The notes under the pieces: generated by a model | What the model saw: only the letters and a program-made list of their open reading frames with translations | Told to the model about the DNA's origin: nothing | The model's database searches: none | Shown here: positions 47,401 to 55,510 of the stretch, one piece after another | Layout: every line of letters begins with the position of its first letter | Position numbering within the stretch: the first letter of the stretch is position 1 | From: Chryseobacterium lathyri | GTDB lineage: Bacteria > Bacteroidota > Bacteroidia > Flavobacteriales > Weeksellaceae | Reading direction: 5' to 3' | Assembly (NCBI RefSeq): GCF_030812195.1 | Contig: NZ_JAUSSF010000001.1 | Span: forward strand, 1,922,001-1,986,000 | Length of the DNA stretch: 64,000 nt | Position numbers and translations under genes: made by a program

Positions 47401-49279
47401 CGTTAATATCAGACATGGACATTTTACCTTCTACCCGTCCGCTCACGATCTGGTTTCCAGGTTTATTGGTAAAATAATTCATATTCAGGTAAGTGACATC
47501 CGCATTTACATCCATAGCAACCCTTGAGGTACTGAAATCAATAAGTCCTTTAATCGTTGCTTTGGCCTGTTCATCATTCACAGTGATGAGTCCGTTATAT
47601 TTTTTATGATCTAATAATCCGTCAAGATACAGATTACTGATCTGTTTATCCATAATTTCAATGCTGGTGATCTGGGATTTCGTGGTCAGACGCATTGTAT
47701 TGACGTCAAAACTCTGCCCATTAATATCAAATTTACCGGAGATCAGGCCCACAGCTTTACTTTTGGTGATGACAGAGGTATTGAGATCTTTTACATCCAC
47801 AAATCCTGAATATTTAGGCATTGCCGTGCTGTATCCGGTAAGCGAAAGTTTAGTGATCTTAGCCTGCCCTATTCCGGTCATCAGGTTTCCACTGGCAACA
47901 TATACCTGGTCCGGATTTACCTTTGCCGTTCCGTTATACTTCAGTTTTCCAAAATCATCTGCAAAATTCTTCATCTTTTTAGAAATAAATGAAGGCATCA
48001 TCGCTTTGAGATCTTTGTAAGTAAAATCAGTAGAAAGGTCGTTTGTTTCAATGGAAAAATTCCCTTCCAGCAGCCTGTCAACCTTCATTGTTTTGGTCGC
48101 GATATTAACATCAGGATTTCTGATCAGGAAATTTTCCAGATGGAATTTATTCAATGGGCCGGTCATTTTTCCGGCAAGGTTGAATGGTTTAAAGTTATCC
48201 CAGTTCGTCACAAAGTAGCTGATATCATAGCCGCTTAGCTGGCTTCCCTGCTGGATTTCCATATCCCAGCGAACCCGGTCTGCAAAATCTGACCATGAAC
48301 CGTCATGGAGATTAAATTTGATATTTCCCTGGAGCAGTGAATGGTCTGTATTCAGGGTAAGATCTTTTAATGACAGAAACTCATTCGTTAAAGAAAGTTC
48401 AGTAGAAAAGGTATCTACAAAATGAGATTTCCCCCATCTGGCAGTGACGAAGGACATATTATTGATCAATGCCGAAATATTGCCTCCGTTGACCTTTACA
48501 TTAGGTGCCTTTAAATTAAATTTTGTGGCAGTAAGCCATTTCCCGGGATCTCCCGGAGAGTTTTGACTCACAATTGAAACCTTTGAATCAATGATCTGTA
48601 CACGGGAATCCAGCTGAAATGGAGGTTTCTTCGGGTCTCTTTTCTTTCCGCTGTCGAAGAGCTGTGTAAATCTGATAAAATTGGAAATACTATCCCCTTT
48701 ATACGTTATGACCTTTACATCTGCATTAACAAGGGTAAGGGAATTAAAGCTTAGTGAATTGCTGTTTCCGGAAATAGCATTGTAAGCGAGAGACATCCAA
48801 TCTGAATTTGCACGGAATTCTCTTACTTTGATGAATTCAAGACCTTTGTAGTCTTTTATTTTTAATCCTTTTATGGTGACATCTCCAAAATAATCTACTT
48901 CTACACTTTCTGTAGACATCCCGGCTTTAAAATCCTTGTTTACGATCTGGAGCGCCTGATTGGCTGCCCAACGTTTGGTTACCGGGAGATTAATGGCAAT
49001 AAGTATTCCTCCAACAAGAATAACCCCCAGCCAGAAAAGGATCAGAAGAAGCTTTGCCCACCAGGAATAGCTGGTGACATCTTTTACTGCCTGCTTCCCA
49101 AATTCCTCAGCGGTCTCTACAGGATGATGAATAGCATCTGATGCCAGCTCAGATGCTTCTTTAACGGTCTCCTTTACAGCCCCTTCTACATCTTCAACAG
49201 TCTTCTGTACCTGATCACTTAGGTTCTCAGCTACTGATTTTTTATTCTCATTCTCGTTATTATTCTCTAACTTTGCCAT
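44489..49279 (-). CDS. TamB/AsmA-like envelope protein (very large)
   Basis: 1596 residues from the ATG at 49279; the longer frame runs into the divergent gene. A short acidic, amphipathic N-terminus (VQKTVEDVEGAVKETVKEA) precedes one membrane anchor (AKLLLILFWLGVILVGGILIAINL), then an AsmA-like start (LPVTKRWAANQALQI) and a long beta-rich body leading to the TamB (DUF490) C-terminus (TADRLRFQMGRQGGIAMNGTYKVDNGTF, GGVDFDVAGVAESSGYNML). TamB-class proteins span the periplasm and help move phospholipids or outer-membrane proteins. It is a single-gene unit, divergent from tsaD by 4 bp. Confidence 0.9.
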   Translation of the reverse strand: MAKLENNNENENKKSVAENLSDQVQKTVEDVEGAVKETVKEASELASDAIHHPVETAEEFGKQAVKDVTSYSWWAKLLLILFWLGVILVGGILIAINLPVTKRWAANQALQIVNKDFKAGMSTESVEVDYFGDVTIKGLKIKDYKGLEFIKVREFRANSDWMSLAYNAISGNSNSLSFNSLTLVNADVKVITYKGDSISNFIRFTQLFDSGKKRDPKKPPFQLDSRVQIIDSKVSIVSQNSPGDPGKWLTATKFNLKAPNVKVNGGNISALINNMSFVTARWGKSHFVDTFSTELSLTNEFLSLKDLTLNTDHSLLQGNIKFNLHDGSWSDFADRVRWDMEIQQGSQLSGYDISYFVTNWDNFKPFNLAGKMTGPLNKFHLENFLIRNPDVNIATKTMKVDRLLEGNFSIETNDLSTDFTYKDLKAMMPSFISKKMKNFADDFGKLKYNGTAKVNPDQVYVASGNLMTGIGQAKITKLSLTGYSTAMPKYSGFVDVKDLNTSVITKSKAVGLISGKFDINGQSFDVNTMRLTTKSQITSIEIMDKQISNLYLDGLLDHKKYNGLITVNDEQAKATIKGLIDFSTSRVAMDVNADVTYLNMNYFTNKPGNQIVSGRVEGKMSMSDINDLTLDVDANDLHFATATQKYIIPTAKLKTFVEAGGRVIDVDAPGAASGKISGRYNLADLAGMVENGIGRILVGPPPRKLYRGQNFKMNFDVQQGVVNYFLPDLKLPQGAVVEGEYNGDSNDLILNLDAASLKYIMTKKEEISDADKALAAANPEYKINDRNSISRDSAMIDSVMVRINTANLNEQLYARISKLEYNKNIIKDFELKGKNENNTALHLATTFKHGSPEDELNENLKAYAINVDQSTNAAGDYVFRFEPTEVKFNEVTWAIDTSPELDHSITYRKNEGDFDIRNLRIYSDKSALFIKEAQFKSAKDFYVDADIEEFAVEKLLEMQSGGNPMGIKGLANGSVKIKMDKSTLQPLVDLTVDNIVMNGNQMGDLTISATNGFSLNVYDVDVKVASAGILGNNNLHLTGTVNNNTASPTIDLTAEMRDFDLAFTQQFVQTVFGNIRGKATGDLKINGKLSDLDYSGDIALKGFGLKLLFTGVDYSFDDTVIPLSRGLAILNNIEVHDGRSNSKGTISGAIQFETISSMGVNLVMRADNLLMLNTTQKDYDLFWGRVYGQGDLYVDGPVSGLSITTPNMKALNGSNFTFNSSSTSNVEEFKMLRFLKEGKDGLITLEEKKKTGANMYIDFSLDVDKGTTVNVLVGDDVGNITVKGTADRLRFQMGRQGGIAMNGTYKVDNGTFVSKAILNKTFQIEKNSSIRWDGDAMKPALDITANYVRMVSNAGEYLSMGKLQPISVLLQANITQSLINPKIDLNVTALDVSSQVKETLAAKMSQEGEKVLQFGSVLLLSTFNVSNSGGVDFDVAGVAESSGYNMLLKQLGSVLNTMSNEFQIDLNYVKGDQNSNTGDRANAGVSVALSPRVNIKTGLGIPLTKTEGTQTNYLSGEGSIEYDVSKKNDGSLVLRGYSKPTNIGMVSTNGSANQAYGGGVVWSKSFNSLFKKKKKDKKQMEAKTEIKTDSTKSTSK

Positions 49280-49283
49280 TATT

Positions 49284-50300
49284 ATGAGCGACTCTATAAT
49301 TTTAGGTATTGAATCGTCCTGCGACGACACCTCAGCAGCTATCATCAAGGGAAACTGTATTCTGTCCAACATTGCTGCGAATCAGGCCATCCACAAAGAA
49401 TATGGAGGTGTGGTTCCGGAACTGGCATCGCGAGCGCATCAGCAAAATATAATCCCCGTTGTTGAAAAATCTCTTACTAAAGCAAATATACAACAAAATG
49501 CTATTTCAGCTATAGGATTTACACGCGGTCCCGGACTTTTAGGATCACTTCTTGTAGGAACATCATTTGCTAAGTCTTTGGCAATGAGCTTAAATGTTCC
49601 ATTAATTGAAGTAAATCATCTCCAGGCACACATTTTAGCCCATTTCATTGAGGATGCAAATCCTATGCCGCCTCAATTCCCTTTCCTGTGTCTTACGGTT
49701 AGCGGAGGTCATACGATGATTGTATTGGTGAAGGATTATTTTGATATGGAAATTATAGGTAAAACAATAGATGATGCTGCAGGAGAGGCTTTTGACAAGA
49801 TTGGAAAGATTTTTGACCTTGATTATCCTGCCGGACCTATTATAGACCGACTCGCCAAAGAAGGAAATGCTGATGCTTTTACATTCAACAAGCCCAGAAT
49901 GGAGAATTATGATTATTCATTCAGCGGAATTAAAACTTCAGTTCTTTATTTTATTCAGAAAGAGGTGAAAAAAAATCCGGATTTTATTAAAGAAAACCTG
50001 AATGATCTGTGTGCATCGGTTCAAAGAACAATTATTGAGATTTTGATGGCTAAACTTGAAAAAGCAGCCAAAGAATTAAATATAAAAGAAGTGGCCATCG
50101 CCGGTGGAGTTTCTGCCAATTCTGCTTTGAGAAAAGCAATGGAGGACAATCATGAAAAATTAGGCTGGAATATCTACATTCCAAAATTTGAATATACAAC
50201 TGATAATGCTGCGATGATTGCCATGGTTGCTCAATTGAAGTTTGAAAGAGGTGAATTTACGGATCTGAGAACTTCCGCAACTGCAAAATATGATTTATGA
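49284..50300 (+). CDS. tsaD: tRNA N6-threonylcarbamoyladenosine transferase TsaD
   Basis: Transfers the threonylcarbamoyl group to A37 of ANN-decoding tRNAs. It begins ILGIESSCDDTSAA, has the metal ligands HLQAHILAH and the LTVSGGHTMIV and FSGIKTS segments, and ends GRGEFTDLRTSA-like. 338 residues. Its start is 4 bp from the start of the divergent tamB-like gene, so its promoter must lie inside that gene's coding region. It overlaps the next gene by 4 nt (ATGA). Confidence 0.96.
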   Translation: MSDSIILGIESSCDDTSAAIIKGNCILSNIAANQAIHKEYGGVVPELASRAHQQNIIPVVEKSLTKANIQQNAISAIGFTRGPGLLGSLLVGTSFAKSLAMSLNVPLIEVNHLQAHILAHFIEDANPMPPQFPFLCLTVSGGHTMIVLVKDYFDMEIIGKTIDDAAGEAFDKIGKIFDLDYPAGPIIDRLAKEGNADAFTFNKPRMENYDYSFSGIKTSVLYFIQKEVKKNPDFIKENLNDLCASVQRTIIEILMAKLEKAAKELNIKEVAIAGGVSANSALRKAMEDNHEKLGWNIYIPKFEYTTDNAAMIAMVAQLKFERGEFTDLRTSATAKYDL

Positions 50301-50707
50301 AAATATTATTAGAAGAAAAAATACTGGGAACGCATTCTAAAAAAAATTCAAAATATTACTGGGTTTTAGAAACCGTTATAGGAAAAAATGAAGTGACAGA
50401 AAAATCTGAAGACGAAGATTATTTAATGATAAGTTCAGAAATTGGATATGTTCAAAATATAAAGGAAGAGATCATAGAGAAGATCAATTCAGAAAATGTA
50501 TTTAGTTTTACTTACGAACCCAAAGAAGGAGATTACTTATCCATCAAAAATAATTTAAGAAAAAACGAATACTTGAATTTAATTTTTATGAATAATAAGT
50601 GGGTTGAAGAAATTTACGCATGTTCATACAGAGATTGTGAAGGTGATATTTATACCACGATAAAAACCGGTGTAGCATTTTTAAGCGATAATGAAATTAC
50701 CTTTTAG
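50297..50707 (+). CDS. Protein of unknown function coupled to tsaD
   Basis: 136 residues, starting in an ATGA overlap with the tsaD stop. Acidic and beta-rich (YYWVLETVIGKNEVTE, EEIYACSYRDCEGDIYTTIKTG), no membrane segment. Not recognised. It separates tsaD from rsmE and is more AT-rich than either, so it may be a later arrival. Confidence 0.65.
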   Translation: MKILLEEKILGTHSKKNSKYYWVLETVIGKNEVTEKSEDEDYLMISSEIGYVQNIKEEIIEKINSENVFSFTYEPKEGDYLSIKNNLRKNEYLNLIFMNNKWVEEIYACSYRDCEGDIYTTIKTGVAFLSDNEITF

Positions 50708-50753
50708 TCATCACTTCTAAAATAAAATTCAGGCGCATTCTAAATATCAATAT

Positions 50754-51455
50754 ATGAAACTTTTTTTTGGCGAAATCAATAATGGAAAAGCAATAATTAA
50801 TGACGAAGAACAGCAGCACATTGTGAAAGTCCTTCGTATGAAAAATGGTGAAGATATTCATGTCACTGACGGCAAAGGAATTGTTGCTTCCGGAAAGTTA
50901 ATTATTGAAGGAAAGAAAGCCGGCCTGGAAGTTTCTGAAATTAAAACAGATATTCCGGATTTTAGTCCCCGACTTCATATTGCCATTGCTCCAACGAAAA
51001 ATATCGACAGGATTGAGTTTTTTGTTGAAAAAGCTGTGGAAATGGGTATTTCAGAGATCAGTATTATTATCACAGAGAAAACTGAACGTAAAAATATTAA
51101 TATTGATAAGATCAGAAAGCAGGCTGTAGCCGCCTCCAAGCAAAGTCTGAGGTTTCATTTCCCTGTCATCAATGATGCAGTGAAACTCACTGATTTCTTG
51201 AAAAACATTGATCCGCAACATACTTTTGTGGCACACTGTCATGAAAAGCTTGAAAGGATTGAGCTTAACCAAATTCCTGCTTTGGAACAGATCACTTTTT
51301 TAATTGGTCCTGAAGGAGATTTTTCTGAAAGGGAAATTCAATTTCTGTCCGGCAATAATGTAAAAGCAGTTTCACTTGGTAACCAAAGGCTGAGAACAGA
51401 AACGGCCGGTGTATTTGTAGCGGCCTGGAATTATTCCAAAATGATGAGAGGCTAG
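50754..51455 (+). CDS. rsmE: 16S rRNA m3U1498 methyltransferase RsmE
   Basis: 233-residue SPOUT methyltransferase. An N-terminal PUA-like domain (EEQQHIVKVLRMKNGEDIHVTDG) is followed by the SPOUT knot motifs FLIGPEGDFSEREIQFL and SLGNQRLRTETAGVFVAAW that bind SAM. It fits the translation theme set by tsaD upstream and the TrmH-like enzyme downstream. Confidence 0.95.
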   Translation: MKLFFGEINNGKAIINDEEQQHIVKVLRMKNGEDIHVTDGKGIVASGKLIIEGKKAGLEVSEIKTDIPDFSPRLHIAIAPTKNIDRIEFFVEKAVEMGISEISIIITEKTERKNINIDKIRKQAVAASKQSLRFHFPVINDAVKLTDFLKNIDPQHTFVAHCHEKLERIELNQIPALEQITFLIGPEGDFSEREIQFLSGNNVKAVSLGNQRLRTETAGVFVAAWNYSKMMRG

Positions 51456-51496
51456 GGATCAGAAGCGTATATTCATCAATAAATCAACAGCTCAGC

Positions 51497-52168
51497 CTAA
51501 ATTTTCAGATTATGATCTCTAAGATATTTTTCAAAAATCTGCTGGCCACTTCGCATTGAGTTTACAGCCCACCGGATCTTCATTTTCATCTGTTTTTCTT
51601 CATTGAGCTTATAATCAATATCTGATTTAATAAGCTTCTGCTTCAGTTCGTACATACAGATGCCTGCGGCTACGGAAACATTGTAGCTTCTTGTAAGACC
51701 AAACATTGGAATGGCTAATGTTTCGTCTGCAAAGTCTAAGACTTCTTCTGAAACGCCTTCCTTCTCAGTTCCGAATACCAGGGCGATAGGTTCCGTAATC
51801 TGATAATCAGGGAGCATCACTGCATTTTTCTCTAATGATACGGCAAGAATTTTATAACCTCTGTCTTTGATATCCTGTAATGAAGCTGTATTTTTAGGCA
51901 TTTTCTCTACTTCTACCCAGGTTTCAGCACCTTTGGTTACGGTAAGATTGGGATCAAAAACATTCTCCTCCTCCATTGCTACTACCTTGTGGAAAGCGCA
52001 GGCTTCCACAGACCTTATAATAGCCGCTGCATTCCTGAACTGGTAGACATCATCCATCACAGGAAGAACAAAATCGGAACTTTCTTTGGAGAAATGTTCT
52101 ATTTTTGAGAGTCTTTCCTCTGTTAAAAACTGCTTTAAGTATTCAAAAGTTTGCGCTAAATCTTCCAT
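51497..52168 (-). CDS. TrmH-family tRNA/rRNA 2'-O-methyltransferase
   Basis: 223-residue SPOUT enzyme. Motif 1 is VYQFRNAAAIIRSVEACAFHKV, where the catalytic Arg lies; motif 2 is LVFGTEKEGVSEEVL and motif 3 is IPMFGLTRSYNVSVAAGICMYEL. The C-terminal helices (MKIRWAVNSMRSGQQIFEKYL) are like TrmH, which makes Gm18 in tRNA. The motif 3 core is FGLTRSYNVSVA rather than the commoner SLNVSVA, a mild variation. The substrate site is inferred only. Confidence 0.9.
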   Translation of the reverse strand: MEDLAQTFEYLKQFLTEERLSKIEHFSKESSDFVLPVMDDVYQFRNAAAIIRSVEACAFHKVVAMEEENVFDPNLTVTKGAETWVEVEKMPKNTASLQDIKDRGYKILAVSLEKNAVMLPDYQITEPIALVFGTEKEGVSEEVLDFADETLAIPMFGLTRSYNVSVAAGICMYELKQKLIKSDIDYKLNEEKQMKMKIRWAVNSMRSGQQIFEKYLRDHNLKI

Positions 52169-52249
52169 TCATTTTCAAATCTTTGCAAATTAACGTAATT
52201 TTGGGCTATGAACCTGAACGAGGCTCAATTTCTTAGAAAAAAGTAATTC

Positions 52250-53266
52250 ATGAAACGAAAAGTCCTGCTCATCTATACCGGAGGAACCATCGGTATGGAA
52301 AAAGATTATGAAACCGGAAGCCTCCGCGCATTTGATTTTGGAAATATTTTCGAAAAAATGCCCGAGATGAAATTAATGGAATGCGAAGTGTTTGTCCATC
52401 CATTCGCAAAACCACTGGACTCTTCGGATATGGGACCTGAAGAATGGAAGGTTATTGCTAATTATATTCTCAAAAATTATGAACTGTATGACGGTTTTTT
52501 GATCCTTCATGGAACGGATACGATGTCTTATACAGCTTCTGCATTAAGTTTTATGTTGAAGGGCCTGAGAAAACCTGTAATTATGACAGGTTCACAGCTT
52601 CCAATCGGAGATTTGAGAACGGATGCGAAGGAAAATCTTCTGACAAGTCTTTATTATGCCAGCCTTTATGAAAATGATGAAGCGGTTATTCAGGAGGTTG
52701 CCGTTTATTTTGAATATAAATTATTAAGAGGAAACAGAACCTTAAAATATTCTGCCGAATATTTTGATGCTTATGCAAGTCCGAACTACCCGATATTGGG
52801 ACAATCCGGCGTTCATTTAAATATCATCAAAGATAATCTTTACCGTTGTGATCCTGATATAGAATTTCATGTGGATGAACATATTTCTGAAGATATTCTG
52901 TTCTGGAGAATTTTTCCGGGCATGCATCTGAGCCACTTTAAAGAAATCCCTAAAATGAAGGTTTTAATTCTTCAGGTTTTCGGATCAGGAACCATTTTCA
53001 GCAGTGAAAAAACACAGGAAACGCTTGAGGAAATCAGAAACAACGGAACAGAAATCGTTGTGGTGAGCCAGTGTATCTCAGGAGGTATTTCGTTCGGAAA
53101 GTATGAAAACAGTAATATTTTTTCAAGGATCGGAGCCATCAGCGGAAAGGATATGACGGCAGAAAGTGCTATCAGTAAAGCGATGCACCTGATAGACAAT
53201 CCGAACTATTCCGGAACCTTTGCAGATAACTTTACCAAGAGTCTTTGTGGAGAAATTACTGAGTAA
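52250..53266 (+). CDS. ansA: Type I L-asparaginase, cytoplasmic
   Basis: 338 residues without a signal peptide. The first catalytic Thr is in LLIYTGGTIGM and the second catalytic set in ILHGTDTMSYTASALSFML; GSQLPIGDLRTDAKENL is characteristic of the AnsA type. Converts asparagine to aspartate and ammonia. It is the last core gene before the tRNA-Ser and the accessory region. Confidence 0.95.
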   Translation: MKRKVLLIYTGGTIGMEKDYETGSLRAFDFGNIFEKMPEMKLMECEVFVHPFAKPLDSSDMGPEEWKVIANYILKNYELYDGFLILHGTDTMSYTASALSFMLKGLRKPVIMTGSQLPIGDLRTDAKENLLTSLYYASLYENDEAVIQEVAVYFEYKLLRGNRTLKYSAEYFDAYASPNYPILGQSGVHLNIIKDNLYRCDPDIEFHVDEHISEDILFWRIFPGMHLSHFKEIPKMKVLILQVFGSGTIFSSEKTQETLEEIRNNGTEIVVVSQCISGGISFGKYENSNIFSRIGAISGKDMTAESAISKAMHLIDNPNYSGTFADNFTKSLCGEITE

Positions 53267-53279
53267 TTTTAAATAATAA

Positions 53280-53310
53280 TTTGCAGATTCCAGAAATTAG
53301 CCTATTTTTG
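53280..53310 (+). promoter_or_regulatory. tRNA-Ser promoter, Bacteroidota consensus
   Basis: TTTG at 53280-53283, 19 bp, TATTTTTG at 53303-53310. Both boxes match exactly; the tRNA begins 12 bp later. Confidence 0.8.
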
Positions 53311-53321
53311 CAGTCTCAAAT

Positions 53322-53408
53322 AGAGAGGTGTCCGAGTGGTTGAAGGAGCTACCCTGGAAAGGTAGTATACGGGTAACTGTATCGAGGGTTCGAATCCCTT
53401 CCTCTCTG
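53322..53408 (+). tRNA. tRNA-Ser, anticodon GGA
   Basis: 87-nt class II tRNA. Acceptor arm AGAGAGG pairs with CCTCTCT, discriminator G; anticodon stem CTACC/GGTAG encloses CTGGAAA, anticodon GGA (reads UCC/UCU). The long variable arm and the T-arm loop TTCGAAT are clear. CCA is not encoded. A hairpin (about 53419-53445) with a T-rich tail follows as terminator. Everything to the right is accessory, so this gene is a likely integration point. Confidence 0.96.
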
Positions 53409-54168
53409 CAAGCATTAATTGAAATCCGTTGAAAACCAACGGGTTTCTTTGTTTTCTATAGATTTATTCCCCACTGCAAAGTTATAACGTTTTATATTAA
53501 TTTGCTTAAAAATGAGCTAAAAAGTTTTTAATTGATTAAAATACTATAATTATTTCTTTGCTTAACCACTCTCATAAATTAATAGCTATGCAGGCTCTTA
53601 CAGAAATCAGTAAGACAGCTACGAAAATATTGTATCTTTTTCGGACTATAGAAAAGTTTTGGGAAATTATTTTCCAGAATGAAAATTTATGAATCCCTAC
53701 CCCCTCTTAAAAAATCGACTTTCCTTTTGAGCAAAGAGGGGGTAGTTTTATACACAGACCTTACCGCTCCATTTTTTCTAAAAATTTTTAAAGTAGTTAG
53801 CTGCTGAATAATCTCAGACGGTCAACAAACGTACCCCAGTTTTTCCGCTTTAAAATAAATTCTGGCAATTCTATCACTTTTATAGAGATAAGGCTTAAAA
53901 CAGAACACAGTACAGCGCTAAAAACGCCAATGCAAGTCTTGCTCAATCGACAATTTACCAAGCAAAATATAAAACCTAGCAAACAGTTTACCAGAAAAGG
54001 GTTAAGTTATTTACATGGTCTTAATTATTTGTGAATATGAATACTTTTCTATAAGACAATGAGATATAGAGAATATGTACCATTATCTCGCTCTGAGAGT
54101 AAAAATAATTTGAACATTTAATATTAACGTAATGCGTATATTTAGGCGTTAACAGAAATTGTAAAAAA
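53409..54168. other. Gene-free spacer at the start of the accessory region
   Basis: About 760 bp with no gene I accept. It holds the tRNA terminator hairpin, a perfect 12-bp inverted repeat CTACCCCCTCTT / AAGAGGGGGTAG (53697-53708 and 53734-53745, 25-nt loop, T-rich tail), and at the right end GCGTATATTTAGGCGTTAAC (54134-54153), whose TAGGCGT recurs inverted at the end of the 60,017 repeat. A 61-codon minus frame at 53797-53982 is probably remnant sequence. Confidence 0.5.
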
Positions 54169-54933
54169 ATGATTGAAAAAAATCAGGATGAAATATTTGT
54201 TGAAAATGCTTTCAAAAATTTAATGGAAATCTATTTTAATCCAGAAATTGAAAGAAGAAAAAAAAATAAAACACTAGATGAAAGTTTTGAACTATATGCT
54301 GCACAAGCTTTAATATTTCCAGATGAAAGACAAAATATTATTAGACTTAATGGTGAAGTTAATGCTAAAGTGAAAATAAAAGAAGGAGTTGACAAATCTG
54401 TTAAAGATTTTTTTCCAAATTCTGAAGATGTTGAAGCAATTGATATTAATGAAGAAGAATATTTAGACTGTGGACACATCATAATAATTCGTTTTACAGA
54501 TTGTTACCAATTAAAATTTGATTTTGTATATAATAAAAAGTCTTGTAAAAAATTACTTGATAATTCAATACAATTTCTAAAAACAGCTGATTATGCGTTA
54601 AATAATGATTTTCATAATGCATATATAGATAATGCTTTCAGCGCATTTGAGTTAATGGCCAAAGCTAATCTTTTGTTTGAAGCTAACGAAAATATCGGTA
54701 TGAAATCAAATCATAAATCAATTAATCAAACGTTTAATTTAAGATATAAGAATTCTAGCCATGAAGATGAATTAGAATTAAGACGAGCTTTCAACAAATT
54801 ATCAAATGAACGTAGAAATGCAAGATATTTAGATAATGAGGTAAACTTAAATAAAGAGGAGTTAATTTCTAGTTTAGAAAAAATAAATAAATTTTATTCG
54901 AACCTTATAAATAGAATAAATAAATTTGAATAA
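54169..54933 (+). CDS. HEPN-like domain protein of unknown function
   Basis: 254 residues, strongly Lys/Asn-rich. The N-terminal half is unknown (ends about residue 120 with QLKFDFVYN). The C-terminal half is an all-helical pair like HEPN domains: FLKTADYALNNDFHNAYIDNAFSAFELMAKANLL and a late FNKLSNERRNARYLD. HEPN RNases use Rx4-6H near the second helix; here RRNARY has no His in place, so it may be a non-catalytic HEPN. First gene of the AT-rich island after the tRNA. Defence or toxin-antitoxin function is a guess. Confidence 0.6.
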   Translation: MIEKNQDEIFVENAFKNLMEIYFNPEIERRKKNKTLDESFELYAAQALIFPDERQNIIRLNGEVNAKVKIKEGVDKSVKDFFPNSEDVEAIDINEEEYLDCGHIIIIRFTDCYQLKFDFVYNKKSCKKLLDNSIQFLKTADYALNNDFHNAYIDNAFSAFELMAKANLLFEANENIGMKSNHKSINQTFNLRYKNSSHEDELELRRAFNKLSNERRNARYLDNEVNLNKEELISSLEKINKFYSNLINRINKFE

Positions 54934-54993
54934 AACAGATGTAGAATATAAAATTATAAGAAATCATAAGTTTAATCAAGATAGAATATATTA

Positions 54994-55338
54994 ATGGAAG
55001 AAATTTACAGAGGAATAATTAAATATAATGAAGGTTTAAATGATTATGGATATTTTAATTTATTTACGAATAATGAAGAAATTTATTTGAAAATATTGCA
55101 TAAAGGAATTGGTTTATTTTCGAATGATTCGAATTTTAATAGTGTAAAATTTGAATTTAAATTGTCAAAACAAATTAAAGAAAATGAAAAACAAAATTTC
55201 ATTATAAAATTTCCTAGTGAAAAACCAGAGCATTTTTATAAATTAGAAATTGAAAAAGATTTAGAAAGTATTTCAATTTTATTATTTATTTCAGGTTATC
55301 CTAATTATCCAATAAAATTTACTGGAGCTAAAATCTAA
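54994..55338 (+). CDS. Small protein of unknown function
   Basis: 114 residues, AT-rich, same strand as and 60 bp after the HEPN-like gene. Alternating strands (EEIYRGIIKYNEGL, GYFNLFTNNEEIYLKI, NFIIKFPSEKPEHFYKLEIEK) suggest a small beta domain. No signal peptide. Not recognised. It may form a pair with the upstream gene. Confidence 0.55.
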   Translation: MEEIYRGIIKYNEGLNDYGYFNLFTNNEEIYLKILHKGIGLFSNDSNFNSVKFEFKLSKQIKENEKQNFIIKFPSEKPEHFYKLEIEKDLESISILLFISGYPNYPIKFTGAKI

Positions 55339-55344
55339 TATAAC

Positions 55345-55446
55345 TTCTGCTAACATTATCATGGCAAAATGTGGGGCTTTTATTTAATTTAGACAATCTG
55401 AAAAAGCATTAGCTTTGCTCAGTCTGAATTGAACTTTTAGTTAAAT
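55345..55446 (+). repeat. Foldback element after the 114-residue protein (weak cassette-site candidate)
   Basis: Starts with CTAACAT (55350-55356) 11 bp after the gene's stop, the same word that opens the two 104-bp repeats. A central hairpin pairs CTGA/TCAG and AAAGC/GCTTT around 55398-55422. GTTAAAT at 55440-55446 fits the GTTRRRY core of integron attC sites. The match to the other elements is partial. Confidence 0.35.
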
Positions 55447-55510
55447 CCAGACCGTACTTCACCAATACTTTTTATGGTACAGGCAATTACTTCCAACACC
55501 CTTTTAAAAA

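Noticed and set aside
53797..53982. 61-codon minus-strand frame, hydrophobic then basic
   Set aside because: It lies in a gene-free spacer, matches no family I know (I considered transposase remnants) and has no supporting promoter or partner.
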